The position numbers were made by a program, and so were the translations under genes. DNA of 64,000 nucleotides from Nonomuraea jabiensis (GTDB taxonomy: Bacteria > Actinomycetota > Actinomycetes > Streptosporangiales > Streptosporangiaceae). The stretch lies in contig NZ_JACHMB010000001.1 in assembly GCF_014204795.1 (NCBI RefSeq), positions 3,968,001 to 4,032,000 of the forward strand. The letters run 5' to 3'. Under the pieces are notes generated by a model. The model had not been told where the DNA came from, did no database searches, and saw only the letters and a list, made by a program, of their open reading frames with translations. Of this stretch, positions 33,318-41,520 are shown piece after piece (position 1 is the stretch's first letter; every line of letters starts with the position of its first letter).

Positions 33318-34758
33318 CGCCGGCCTCCAGATCGAGCCCGCTCCCGCCTACGTCAGGCGTCGCCGCCGGCGGTGGACCGCGCTCGGCGCCCTCGTCGCCG
33401 TGCTCGTCGCGACGGGCCTCACCTTCGCCCTCCGCGCGCCGTCCAGGCTCACCGACGCGAGCGACGCCTTCGACCCGAGCCTGGCCGACATCATGGAGCG
33501 CATCCACGCGGAGAACGACAACGTGATCGCGAAGCATCCGGGGGAGTACGTCACCATCCTGCTGCTGCTCCCGATGTCGGGTGATGTGACCGAGACGGGG
33601 ATGGGTTTCGACACCATCCGGCATGCCCTCCAGGGGTCACATCTGGCGCAGCTCTGGCGGAACAGGGAGCAGTCCGCGGCGCCGTACATCAGGCTGCTCG
33701 TCGGCAACATCAGCTCGGACGCGTGGGAGGACACGGTCACGGACCTGGAGGGCCGCGTCCGGAGCGAACGCATCCTCGCCGTCACCGGGCTCGGGAACAG
33801 CGTCGAGGCCACCAGGCGCGTGATCGACCGGCTCAGCAAGAGCAAGATCGCGATGGTGGCGGCCGTGATCACCTCGGACGAGCTGCAGCGTCACGAGGCA
33901 CTGGTGCGGATGGCGCCGCTGAACAGCGACGAGGCGGCGGCTCTCGTGCGCTTCGCCGGGCAGGCCGTTCCCGCGCTCAAGCCGGTCGTCGTCATGGACA
34001 CCAAACCCGGCGACAGCTACAGCCGGACGCTGGGCGAGGCCTACGACAAGACTCTCGCCCGCGTCGTCGACGCCAAGAGGCGCGGCCGGCCGCTGACGTT
34101 CGACTCGACGGTCAACGCCTCCAGCACGGTCATCGGGAACATCGCGGACACGATCTGCGGTTCCGACGCCAACGCCGTCTTCTACGCCGGTCGCGCCCGA
34201 GGGCTGCCCGCGCTGTTACGCGGTCTCAGCCTGTCGCGCCCCTGTGCGCAGCGCGACATCAGCGTCTTCGCCGGGGACGACACCAGCGAGCAGGCCCACC
34301 TCGTCCAGAGCCCCATCTGGGAGGACAACGGCGGCAGGATCCGGCTGTACTACACCGCCCTGGCCCATTCCGCGAACGTCACCGACCACGGCAGCCGCGT
34401 CCTGCCCGCGATCAAGGCGAGGTTCGGGAACGGCGACGAGAAGGGATACGTGCGGCTGTTCCCCACGGAATCGCTCGACGACGGCCACGCGATCATGCAC
34501 CACGACGCCGTGTACGTCGCGATCAAGGCCATCGACAGGTACGCCAAGGACGATCTCGCGAGGCTTGGGCCGCAGGAGGTGGCGGCCATGCTGCGCAGCG
34601 GCACCATCGACGTCCAGGGCGCCGGCGGTGACATCACGATCGACCGCGACGGCAATCCGCTCAGGCGGGAGATCCCCGTCCTGCGGCTCACTCCCTACGG
34701 CGCCACCGTCTTCGCCGCGTGGTCGTCCCCCGAGCCGGCGGGGGCCGCGCGCCAGTGA
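33301..34758 (+). CDS. Membrane-anchored type 1 periplasmic-binding-fold protein
   Basis: A 485-residue protein with a basic cytoplasmic N-terminus (YVRRRRRRWT), one membrane segment (about 26-44) and a long extracytoplasmic domain. That domain looks like Leu/Ile/Val-type binding proteins: VTILLLLPMSGDVTETGMGF, VTGLGNSVEATRRVIDRLSK, PVVVMDTKPGDSY and YVAIKAIDRY. No lipobox and no permease or ABC genes are nearby. It overlaps the upstream ATPase by 17 bases, so the two products probably work together. It overlaps the convergent regulator gene by 64 bases. Confidence 0.75.
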   Translation: MSSISDAGLQIEPAPAYVRRRRRRWTALGALVAVLVATGLTFALRAPSRLTDASDAFDPSLADIMERIHAENDNVIAKHPGEYVTILLLLPMSGDVTETGMGFDTIRHALQGSHLAQLWRNREQSAAPYIRLLVGNISSDAWEDTVTDLEGRVRSERILAVTGLGNSVEATRRVIDRLSKSKIAMVAAVITSDELQRHEALVRMAPLNSDEAAALVRFAGQAVPALKPVVVMDTKPGDSYSRTLGEAYDKTLARVVDAKRRGRPLTFDSTVNASSTVIGNIADTICGSDANAVFYAGRARGLPALLRGLSLSRPCAQRDISVFAGDDTSEQAHLVQSPIWEDNGGRIRLYYTALAHSANVTDHGSRVLPAIKARFGNGDEKGYVRLFPTESLDDGHAIMHHDAVYVAIKAIDRYAKDDLARLGPQEVAAMLRSGTIDVQGAGGDITIDRDGNPLRREIPVLRLTPYGATVFAAWSSPEPAGAARQ

Positions 34759-35102
34759 TCGAGGTTGGCCGACATGCGGCGGAGCACGTCGACGGTGGCC
34801 AGGTACTCCTGCGAGCTCACGCCTTCGAGCACCCGTTGCCGGAACCGGCCGACCTTCTCGGAGATCTCGCCGTGCGCGGCCCTGCCCGCGTCGGTGAGCC
34901 GGCCGTCCGCCAGCCAGCCCCTGGCGGTGAGCCGCTCCACGGCCTCGTCGACGCCGGTGAACGGCATGGTGTACGTGCTTTCCTGGGCCGCCAGGTTGAG
35001 CACCTGCCACTCCCGGCGGGTCGTGGTCTGGAGCGCCTGCTCCATGGCGTCTTCCAGCAGGTTGTCGAGATGCTTCAGCCAGTGGCCGATGGGCTTGTCC
35101 AT
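34695..35102 (-). CDS. MarR-like winged-helix regulator
   Basis: A 135-residue protein with a shortened MarR-like winged helix (TTTRREWQVLNLAAQESTY, VDEAVERLTARGWLADGRLT) and flanking helices. It is divergent from a second MarR protein with only 20 bases between the start codons, and convergent over 64 bases with the binding protein. The pair may be mutually regulating. Confidence 0.65.
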   Translation of the reverse strand: MDKPIGHWLKHLDNLLEDAMEQALQTTTRREWQVLNLAAQESTYTMPFTGVDEAVERLTARGWLADGRLTDAGRAAHGEISEKVGRFRQRVLEGVSSQEYLATVDVLRRMSANLDHWRAAPAGSGDDHAAKTVAP

Positions 35103-35118
35103 GAATGTAGGATAACAA

Positions 35119-35144
35119 CAATATGTATGAAGACAAGTATATTG
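35119..35144. promoter_or_regulatory. Palindromic site at the MarR start codon
   Basis: CAATAT (35119-35124) and ATATTG (35139-35144) enclose the ATG and first codons of the MarR gene, and the region is AT-rich. It lies in the 20-base gap and beginning of one coding region, as expected for a MarR autoregulatory operator. Confidence 0.45.
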
Positions 35145-35551
35145 CCGCGGTCGAGCGGGCGATGGTCGCGATCAGGCGGCGGCAGAGCCGGCGGGTGCTG
35201 GCGCGGCAGCAGGGCGCCGTGGGGCCGGAGTACGAGGTGCTCGACGTGATCGAGGGCGGCGACGGGTCCGTGACCGTGTCCACGGTCGCGCAGGCGCTCA
35301 GCGTCGATCAGCCGAGGGCGAGCCGGATGGTGGCGGCGGCCGTGGCGGCGGGCCTCGTCAGGCGGGAGGCCGATCAGGCCGACGGGCGCAAGGCGTGGCT
35401 GGTGCTGACCGAGGCCGGGCGGGCGGCGCTGGAGCAGGCCCATCGGGCCAGGCAGGCGGCGTTCGCGGCGGTCATGGAGGGGTGGCCGGAGGAGGACCGG
35501 GCGGAGTTCGCCCGGCTGCTCACCCGGTTCGTCGAGGGCATGTCCGGTTAG
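35123..35551 (+). CDS. MarR-family transcriptional regulator
   Basis: A 142-residue MarR protein: YEVLDVIEGGDGSVTVSTVA, the recognition helix SVDQPRASRMVAAAVAAGLV, and wing RREADQADGRKAWLVLTEAG. Its stop overlaps the end of the convergent small membrane-protein gene. The nearby divergent regulator gene is the likeliest target along with itself. Confidence 0.85.
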   Translation: MYEDKYIAAVERAMVAIRRRQSRRVLARQQGAVGPEYEVLDVIEGGDGSVTVSTVAQALSVDQPRASRMVAAAVAAGLVRREADQADGRKAWLVLTEAGRAALEQAHRARQAAFAAVMEGWPEEDRAEFARLLTRFVEGMSG

Positions 35552-35709
35552 GTCTTGGTCTGGCCCCAGAGGAGGAGCATGACGATGATGAACACGATCA
35601 TCACGCCGCCGTAGCCCACCGGTCCCAGGCGGATCGCCCGGCGCACGCGGTTGAGGCCCCAGGCGAACAGCAACGCCAGGAAAGCCAGGAGGATCAGGCC
35701 GCCGTCCAT
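35548..35709 (-). CDS. Small two-helix membrane protein (53 residues)
   Basis: A short gene encoding MDGGLILLAFLALLFAWGLN, a basic loop RVRRAIRLGP, then VGYGGVMIVFIIVMLLLWGQ and TKT. Two hydrophobic helices around a positively charged turn fit an inner-membrane hairpin with both ends outside. It overlaps the convergent MarR stop by four bases and lies downstream of the acyl-CoA dehydrogenase repeats. No clear Shine-Dalgarno was identified. No family is recognised. Confidence 0.55.
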   Translation of the reverse strand: MDGGLILLAFLALLFAWGLNRVRRAIRLGPVGYGGVMIVFIIVMLLLWGQTKT

Positions 35710-35743
35710 GGTCTCCAGTATGCGGCGCGGACCGCCTGTCCGT

Positions 35744-35822
35744 GCGGTCAGAACCCGAAGGACCGCCCTCCCGCGGTCAGAACCCGAAGGACCGCCCTCC
35801 CGCGGTCAGAATCCGAAGGACC
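35744..35822. repeat. 29-base tandem repeat copying an acyl-CoA dehydrogenase 3' end
   Basis: Unit GCGGTCAGAACCCGAAGGAC followed by CGCCCTCCC repeats at 35744 and 35773; a third, slightly altered copy at 35802 forms the real end and stop of the dehydrogenase gene. The first two copies sit just downstream of that stop and retain the stop-containing segment. Confidence 0.9.
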
Positions 35823-36951
35823 GGCCGATGATCTCCTTCATGATCTCGGTGGTGCCGCCGTAGATCGTCTGCACCCGGCTGTCGAGCCACGCCTTGGCGA
35901 CCGGGTACTCCATCATGTAGCCGTACCCGCCGTGGAGCTGGAGGCAGCGGTCGATGACCTTGGTCTGCAGCTCGGTGGTCCACCACTTGGCCTTGGCCGC
36001 GTCCACCGCGTCGAGCTGCCCGGCGTTGAGCGCCAGGATGCACTTGTCCACGTAGTGGCGGGCGATCTCGGTCTCGGTGGCCAGCTCCGCCAGCACGAAC
36101 CGGGTGTTCTGGAACGAGCCGATGTTCCGCCCGAAGGCCTGCCGAGTCTTGCAGTACTCGATGGTCTCCTCCAGCACGGCCTCGGCCGCGGCCACCGCCG
36201 CCACGGCGATCGACAGGCGCTCCTGCGGGAGGTTGTTCATGAGCTGGAAGAAGCCCTCGCCGTCGCGCGGGCCCAGGCGGTTGGCGACGGGCACGCGTAC
36301 GTTCTCGAAGAACAGCTCGGCCGTGTCCTGGGCCTTCATCCCGATCTTCTCGAGATTGCGCCCCCGCTCGAACCCCTCCATGCCGCGCTCGACCACGATC
36401 AGCGTGGTCCCCCTGGCGCCCGCGTCGGGGTCGGTCTTGGCCACGACGACGACCAGGTCGGCGTTGATGCCGTTCGTGATGAACGTCTTCTGCCCGTTGA
36501 CCAGGTAGTGGTCACCCTCGCGCAGGGCCGTGGTCCTGATCCCCTGCAGGTCGCTGCCGGCCCCCGGCTCGCTCATCGCGATCGCGCTGATCAGCTCGCC
36601 GCTCGCGAAGCCGGGCAGCCACCGCTGCTTCTGCTCGTCGTTCGTCAGATCCACGAGGTACGGCGCCATCACGTCGTTGTGCAACGAGAACCCGAGCCCG
36701 GAGGCGCCGTTCCTGATGATCTCCTCGACGATCACGGCGTTGTAGCGGAAGTCCGTGACCCCGGCCCCGCCGTACTCCTCGGGCACCGAGAACCCGAACA
36801 TCCCGAGCTCTCCCGCCTTCTTCCAGACCTCGCGCGGGACGATGCCGTCCTTCTCCCACTGGGCGTGGTGCGGCACGACCTCGCGGGCCATGAACTCGCG
36901 CACGGTCTCGCGGAAGAGCAGGTGCTCCTCGTCGAAGAGGTCTCGCCGCAT
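35806..36951 (-). CDS. Long-chain-type acyl-CoA dehydrogenase (LCAD-like)
   Basis: A 381-residue FAD enzyme for the first beta-oxidation step. FAD/substrate motifs: AIAMSEPGAGSDLQGIRTTA, FITNGINADLVVVVAKT, QLHGGYGYMMEYPVAKAWLD. At the position of the usual catalytic Glu (YEGT) it has YGGTTEIMKE; the base is instead the Glu of LPQERLSIAV, as in mammalian LCAD and isovaleryl-CoA dehydrogenase. It therefore belongs to the long/branched-chain subclass. ATG 36951 follows a good GGGAGG. A motif shared with two other beta-oxidation genes lies 11 bases upstream. Confidence 0.93.
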   Translation of the reverse strand: MRRDLFDEEHLLFRETVREFMAREVVPHHAQWEKDGIVPREVWKKAGELGMFGFSVPEEYGGAGVTDFRYNAVIVEEIIRNGASGLGFSLHNDVMAPYLVDLTNDEQKQRWLPGFASGELISAIAMSEPGAGSDLQGIRTTALREGDHYLVNGQKTFITNGINADLVVVVAKTDPDAGARGTTLIVVERGMEGFERGRNLEKIGMKAQDTAELFFENVRVPVANRLGPRDGEGFFQLMNNLPQERLSIAVAAVAAAEAVLEETIEYCKTRQAFGRNIGSFQNTRFVLAELATETEIARHYVDKCILALNAGQLDAVDAAKAKWWTTELQTKVIDRCLQLHGGYGYMMEYPVAKAWLDSRVQTIYGGTTEIMKEIIGRSFGF

Positions 36952-36961
36952 CAGGTCCTCC

Positions 36962-36974
36962 CGAATAGAGTTCT
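36962..36974 (-). promoter_or_regulatory. Beta-oxidation motif, copy 2 (AGAAC-N3-RTTCK)
   Basis: On the minus strand this reads AGAACTCTATTCG, 11 bases upstream of the acyl-CoA dehydrogenase start. It matches the motif at 18788 in 11 of 13 positions. Confidence 0.5.
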
Positions 36975-37132
36975 GTTACTGGCAGGTATACCCTCTTTTC
37001 CTGGTACGGCGGATACCTGTGGACACGGCTTCATCACAAGTGCCGGACGTTGCCCCATTCGGCATGTGTTGAGGGTGTTTTCGACTCTAAGATCTACCCT
37101 CGGTCTGTTTTGTGGCGTGATCGGAGTCTCCC

Positions 37133-38533
37133 GTGAGTCGGTGGCGCAAGGCGTTGATCGCCGCATCGGTCGGATCGGTGGCGGCTTTAGGAATCGTGGT
37201 GTTGCCAGGTACGCCGGCAATCGCCGCACCGGCCGACCTCGTCGTCGAGTACGACTGCGTGGCGTCCGGCCCCAACAGCATCGTCAGGCACGGTCCCGTC
37301 CGCCTGAAGACCAACCTCACCTTCGCGACGGACCTGGTCGTCGGAGACCCGCTCAACTTCACCTGGAAGCTGCACTACGCCAACGACAGCCGGCTGCAGT
37401 CGCCCGGCTACTTCCCCGCCGGCGGCCAGGTGCACGGCACCGGCAACGTGCAGCTCACCAGCAGCTGGCAGGGCATCCTGCAGCCCAAGGGCAGCGCCGA
37501 CCCCGAGAAGGCGCTGCGCCCCGACAGCCACCTGTCCCTCCCCGAGACCATGAACGACCCCGGCCTGACCGACAAGCCGGGCACCATCACGGTCACGCCC
37601 AAGGACATCGAGCTGGACTTCACCCCGCCGGACGGCAGCGTGGTGGTCAACGACGGCGACGACGCCGACAACCCCTCGGACATGGGGATCGTCTACAGCA
37701 GCGGCTGGGTCTCCCTGGACGACCGTCCCGGCTCCGAGAACCACGTGCACAACGACCTCCACCAGACCGACGAGATCAACGCCTCCGCCGAGCTGACCTT
37801 CATCGGGACCGGTGTGGAGTACATCGGGCCGACCGACAAGGACGCCGGCCCGGTCGACATCTACATCGACGACCAGAAGCGGGCCACGGTGGACCCCTCC
37901 CGCTCCGACGACGACGTGCCGGTCAACGACGACATGGACGGCGGGCAGACGCTGTGGACGTCCGCGCCGCTGACCTACGGCCAGCACAAGATCAAGATCG
38001 TGAACGCCGCGAACAAGCCGGCCTGGCTGGACGCCTTCCGGGTGACCACCAACACGTCCAAGACCCCCACCGGCTACCACGGCGCGAAGTGCAATCTGGC
38101 CAGCTCGCCGGTGTCGGTCGTGGTGACCGTACGGGCCAAGTCGGGCCCCACCGGCACGCAGTCGCCGCCCGTCAGCCCCACCAACACCTCGACGAACAGC
38201 CCGACGACCGACCCGACCAACCCGACGCCCACCGGGACCCACACCACCCCGAACAACCGGACCACCGACATAGGCCTCGGGCGGGTGATCGTCGTCCCCA
38301 CCGCCACCGGCACCAGCACGAGCACGACCACCCCCAAGGCCACCGGGCCGACCGCGACCAAGTACTACCGGGCGCAGGTCGCCAACACCCCCAAGGGCGG
38401 TGTGGACAGCGGTGAGGCGCCGGATCGCGAGGACAGACCGTACGGGCTGATGGCCGCGCTGGTGATCGGCGGCGCGGGCGGCGGATTGCTGCTGCGCCGG
38501 CGCAGGGCCGCGCACGCGGGAGGAGCGCACTGA
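37133..38533 (+). CDS. Cell-surface protein with sortase-type C-terminus (pair 1)
   Basis: A 466-residue exported protein: signal peptide (1-32, KALIAASVGSVAALGIVVLP then APAIAAP), a beta-rich domain starting LVVEYDCVASG, a region with SGWVSLDDRPGSENHVHNDL (residues about 190-300), a Thr/Pro/Ser-rich stalk (about 340-400), and a C-terminal signal of GGVDSGEAP, a hydrophobic helix and RRRR. The last part is the layout of sortase-anchored wall proteins, with DSGEAP in place of LPXTG. It is translationally coupled (TGATG) to the sortase that follows. GTG 37133 has GGAG upstream. Function of the domain unknown. Confidence 0.8.
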   Translation: MSRWRKALIAASVGSVAALGIVVLPGTPAIAAPADLVVEYDCVASGPNSIVRHGPVRLKTNLTFATDLVVGDPLNFTWKLHYANDSRLQSPGYFPAGGQVHGTGNVQLTSSWQGILQPKGSADPEKALRPDSHLSLPETMNDPGLTDKPGTITVTPKDIELDFTPPDGSVVVNDGDDADNPSDMGIVYSSGWVSLDDRPGSENHVHNDLHQTDEINASAELTFIGTGVEYIGPTDKDAGPVDIYIDDQKRATVDPSRSDDDVPVNDDMDGGQTLWTSAPLTYGQHKIKIVNAANKPAWLDAFRVTTNTSKTPTGYHGAKCNLASSPVSVVVTVRAKSGPTGTQSPPVSPTNTSTNSPTTDPTNPTPTGTHTTPNNRTTDIGLGRVIVVPTATGTSTSTTTPKATGPTATKYYRAQVANTPKGGVDSGEAPDREDRPYGLMAALVIGGAGGGLLLRRRRAAHAGGAH

Positions 38534-39309
38534 TGACCGAGCAGACACCAATGCAGCGGGCGCTGCCCGGACTGCTGATCGCCGGCTCGCTGGGCGGCGT
38601 CGGCCTGGTCATGGTGAGCATGCTCTCGCTGTGGCCCACCACGGAAGAGGCCTCGGGCTCGCTGGCGGCGGCGCAGGACACGCCGACGCAGGTCGAGGTG
38701 GCGAACGCGGGCGCGTTCGTCCTCCCGGCCACCGTGGGCCCCGGCGGCAAGGGCATCCCCCTGACCCCGGCCCGCCTGGACGCGCCGCCCCCGCTCCCGG
38801 CGGTCCCGGTCGTGTCCCCGATCCCCTCGACCAAGGCCAAGGCGGCCACCCGGCCCAGGCCGATCCGCATCAAGATCCCCAAGATCAAGGTGAACGCGCC
38901 CATCGGCGCCGTCACCGTGGACCGCAAGGGCAAGCTCGGCACCCCGCCCCTGACCAGGCCCAACCAGACGGGCTGGTTCAAGGGCTCCCCGGTGCCCGGC
39001 GAGCTCGGCCCCTCGGTCATCAACGGCCACGTGAGCACCCGCAAGGGCCCCGCCGTCTTCGACCGCCTCCGGGAACTGGCCAAGGGCGACCAGATCTACG
39101 TGTACCGGTCGGACGGCAAGGTCACGCGGTTCACGGTGAGCGGGATCGAGCAGGCGAGCAAGTCGACGTTCCCGACGTCGCGGGTGTACGGGAACACGAG
39201 CAACGCGCAGTTGCGGCTCATCACGTGCGGTGGCGTCTTCAACAAGACGGCGCACAGTTACACCGACAACATCGTCGTGTACGCCACGTTGTCCAAGAAG
39301 AAGGGCTAG
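38533..39309 (+). CDS. Class F sortase (pair 1)
   Basis: A 258-residue membrane-anchored transpeptidase. One N-terminal membrane helix (about 12-31), a Pro/Ala-rich linker, then a sortase barrel: IPKIKVNAPIGAV, the histidine in VINGHVSTRKG (H166) and the cysteine in LRLITCGG (C232). It would cut the preceding surface protein and join it to the wall. The Arg usually found after the cysteine is not at the familiar site; the strand reads SYTDNIVVYA. Partnered with the gene upstream by a one-base overlap. Confidence 0.88.
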   Translation: MTEQTPMQRALPGLLIAGSLGGVGLVMVSMLSLWPTTEEASGSLAAAQDTPTQVEVANAGAFVLPATVGPGGKGIPLTPARLDAPPPLPAVPVVSPIPSTKAKAATRPRPIRIKIPKIKVNAPIGAVTVDRKGKLGTPPLTRPNQTGWFKGSPVPGELGPSVINGHVSTRKGPAVFDRLRELAKGDQIYVYRSDGKVTRFTVSGIEQASKSTFPTSRVYGNTSNAQLRLITCGGVFNKTAHSYTDNIVVYATLSKKKG

Positions 39310-39427
39310 GGTGTTGGCGGTTTACGGGAACTTGACAGGGACAGTTCGTAGGATCTCAACCTAACCGTGACCAACGGCTGGAATTCTGGCACGACTGTTG
39401 AAACTTGCCTTGAACGGAGATGGACCC

Positions 39428-40723
39428 GTGCTTATGTCCCAGGCGTGGCGCCGCCTCGCCCATAAGACGTCCGCATTGGGATTGACGGGTACGCTCGCGA
39501 TCTTCGTCGGCTCCATCTTCGTGGTCTCCACCCCGACGGCCGCGTTAGCCGCCGTGACGAAGCAGTTCAGCTACGCGTGCACGGGGTCTCTGCTCAGCAG
39601 CACCACTACTCAGACCGTCAGCGTCGGGCTCAGCGCTCCCGATTCGGTGACCGCTGGCACGACCTTCGACCTGACGGTGAAGATCCCGGAGCTGACGCTG
39701 GCAACCGCGCCGACGGCGGCTACGACCTTGCAGGTCAACGCCACAATGACGCCGACGCCGGGCTCGATCCAGGACCCTGGAGCGAAGACTGGCGCCAATG
39801 TCACCACCAGCACCACGGTGCCGGCCAAGGACGTGGTCTACAAGGTCTCCGTGCCGACCGGCACGACGGGCAAGGTCAGCGTGAAGCCCGGCCAACTGGT
39901 GTTGAGCCTCCTCTCGCCCAGCACTGCAACGACGACATGCACGACGCAGTCGACCGAGGTCCTGGACGTGACGATCGGGACCGGTGGCGGTGGCGGGACC
40001 GATGACGTCGTCGAGTACGACTGCGACGTCGCCAGCGGCGGCGGCGACGCCGACTACCCGGCTGACGTCGACATCAAGGTCACCATGACGCCGCCCACCA
40101 GCGCCACGGCCAACGCCGACGCCTCGATCACCTGGACCGGCGTCGTCCAGTCCACCGGCCAATCGCTGAAGGCCCCCACGGGCTTCCCCACCACCAGCCC
40201 GAAGATGTTCGTCACCGTCAAGGCGAGCGGGGCCGGAGTCCCCACCACCGCGACCGGGGAGGCGACGCTCGGCACCGTCACGATCGGCCAGCCCATCACG
40301 CTCCCCACCAGCGTCACCGTCAAGATCAAGCCCACCACCACGGGCACCGTGACGCTGACCGCCGGCGACCTGGCCTTCGGGACCTCGGCGTCCTCGCCCT
40401 CGATCAAGTGCCTGGCCCCCACGACCGGCCTCAAGACGTTCACCTTCCAGGTGGGCTCCTCCACCGGCACCCCGACGACCTCCTCCACCCCGACCAACAC
40501 GACCTCCACCCCCAAGCCCACCAAGACCAGCACCGCCACGGTGACGGTCACCCCCTCCAGCTCCACCAAGAAGTCGAAGACCCCCAAGGCCGGGGCCGAC
40601 ACCGGTGGTGGCGGTGAGGCGGGGCCCGACGGGCGGATGTTCATCCTGACCGGCACCGCGCTGGTGGGCGCCGCGGCCGTCGGCGGGCTCGTCATGCGGC
40701 GCCGTAACGCCACCAGGGGCTGA
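39428..40723 (+). CDS. Cell-surface protein with two tandem beta domains and sorting signal (pair 2)
   Basis: A 431-residue protein: signal peptide (to about residue 43, TPTAALAAVT), two related beta domains starting KQFSYACTG and VVEYDCDVASG, a Thr/Ser/Pro/Lys stalk, and a C-terminal sorting region GADTGGGGEAGPDG, hydrophobic helix and RRR. The second domain shares VEYDC with the surface protein of pair 1. GTG 39428 with GGAG eight bases upstream is preferred over ATG 39434 and the earlier in-frame codon. It is followed after five bases by the second sortase. Confidence 0.8.
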   Translation: MLMSQAWRRLAHKTSALGLTGTLAIFVGSIFVVSTPTAALAAVTKQFSYACTGSLLSSTTTQTVSVGLSAPDSVTAGTTFDLTVKIPELTLATAPTAATTLQVNATMTPTPGSIQDPGAKTGANVTTSTTVPAKDVVYKVSVPTGTTGKVSVKPGQLVLSLLSPSTATTTCTTQSTEVLDVTIGTGGGGGTDDVVEYDCDVASGGGDADYPADVDIKVTMTPPTSATANADASITWTGVVQSTGQSLKAPTGFPTTSPKMFVTVKASGAGVPTTATGEATLGTVTIGQPITLPTSVTVKIKPTTTGTVTLTAGDLAFGTSASSPSIKCLAPTTGLKTFTFQVGSSTGTPTTSSTPTNTTSTPKPTKTSTATVTVTPSSSTKKSKTPKAGADTGGGGEAGPDGRMFILTGTALVGAAAVGGLVMRRRNATRG

Positions 40724-40728
40724 CGAAG

Positions 40729-41502
40729 ATGTCGGGGCACTATCCGTACGGCGGCGGCGGTGGCGGGCAGGTGCCGCCACCCGCGGACAAGGGGAGTGCG
40801 GCGCTCAGGACCGTGCTCATCGGGGCGGCCATCGCCGGTGTCGTCACCGTCGTGGCCGGGCTGCTGATCGTGCTGAACTCCCCCCAGGAGTACGGCCTCG
40901 CGAGCAGCAACCGGGAGACCCTGAAGCTGCAGGCACAGCCGGACGGCAAGGCCACCGGGCAGCCGGAGCAGGCGTTCTTCCAGGCGGCCCCCGACGTGCC
41001 GCCGCCGCTGCCGCAGATCAACGCCGCGCCCCCCATGCTGCCGTCCACGCCCAAGCGGATCGTGATCAAGAAGCTCGGGATCAACGCGCCGATCATGTCC
41101 GTCGGGCTGAAGAAGGACGGGACGATCCAGGTGCCCCCGTCGGAGAACCCGAACCTGGCCGGGTGGTACCGGAACATGTCCACCCCGGGTGAGGCGGGGC
41201 CGGCCGTGATCCTCGGGCACAAGGACACCAGGACGCGCAGCGCCGTGTTCAGCAGGCTCCCCGAGCTCAAGAACGGCGACACCATCGAGATCCAGCGCCA
41301 GGACAGGACGACCGCGGTGTTCACCGTGGGCGGCATCGAGCAGGCGAGCAAGAAGACGTTCCCGACCGAGCGCGTCTACGGGCCCCGGGAGAACGCCCAG
41401 CTTCACCTGATCACCTGCGGTGGGAACTACGATCGCACGATCGGCCACTACGACGACAACGTCATCGTCTACGCGACGATGACGAGCTCCTATCGAAGCT
41501 GA
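40729..41502 (+). CDS. Class F sortase (pair 2)
   Basis: A 257-residue sortase: Gly-rich N-terminus (GGGGGGQVPPP), membrane helix (about 28-49), PPPLP linker, catalytic His in VILGHKDTRTR (H164) and Cys in LHLITCGG (C230). It resembles the first sortase in IEQASKKTFPTERVYG and the preceding barrel. As there, no Arg sits at the usual place after the Cys (GHYDDNVIVYA). It probably anchors the surface protein just upstream. Confidence 0.88.
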   Translation: MSGHYPYGGGGGGQVPPPADKGSAALRTVLIGAAIAGVVTVVAGLLIVLNSPQEYGLASSNRETLKLQAQPDGKATGQPEQAFFQAAPDVPPPLPQINAAPPMLPSTPKRIVIKKLGINAPIMSVGLKKDGTIQVPPSENPNLAGWYRNMSTPGEAGPAVILGHKDTRTRSAVFSRLPELKNGDTIEIQRQDRTTAVFTVGGIEQASKKTFPTERVYGPRENAQLHLITCGGNYDRTIGHYDDNVIVYATMTSSYRS

Positions 41503-41520
41503 CTAGCGCGGAGGCGGGCT

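Noticed and set aside
39332..39354. TTGACA with TAGGAT as a promoter for the second surface protein
   Set aside because: The spacer is only 11 bases, too short for a normal sigma-70-type promoter.
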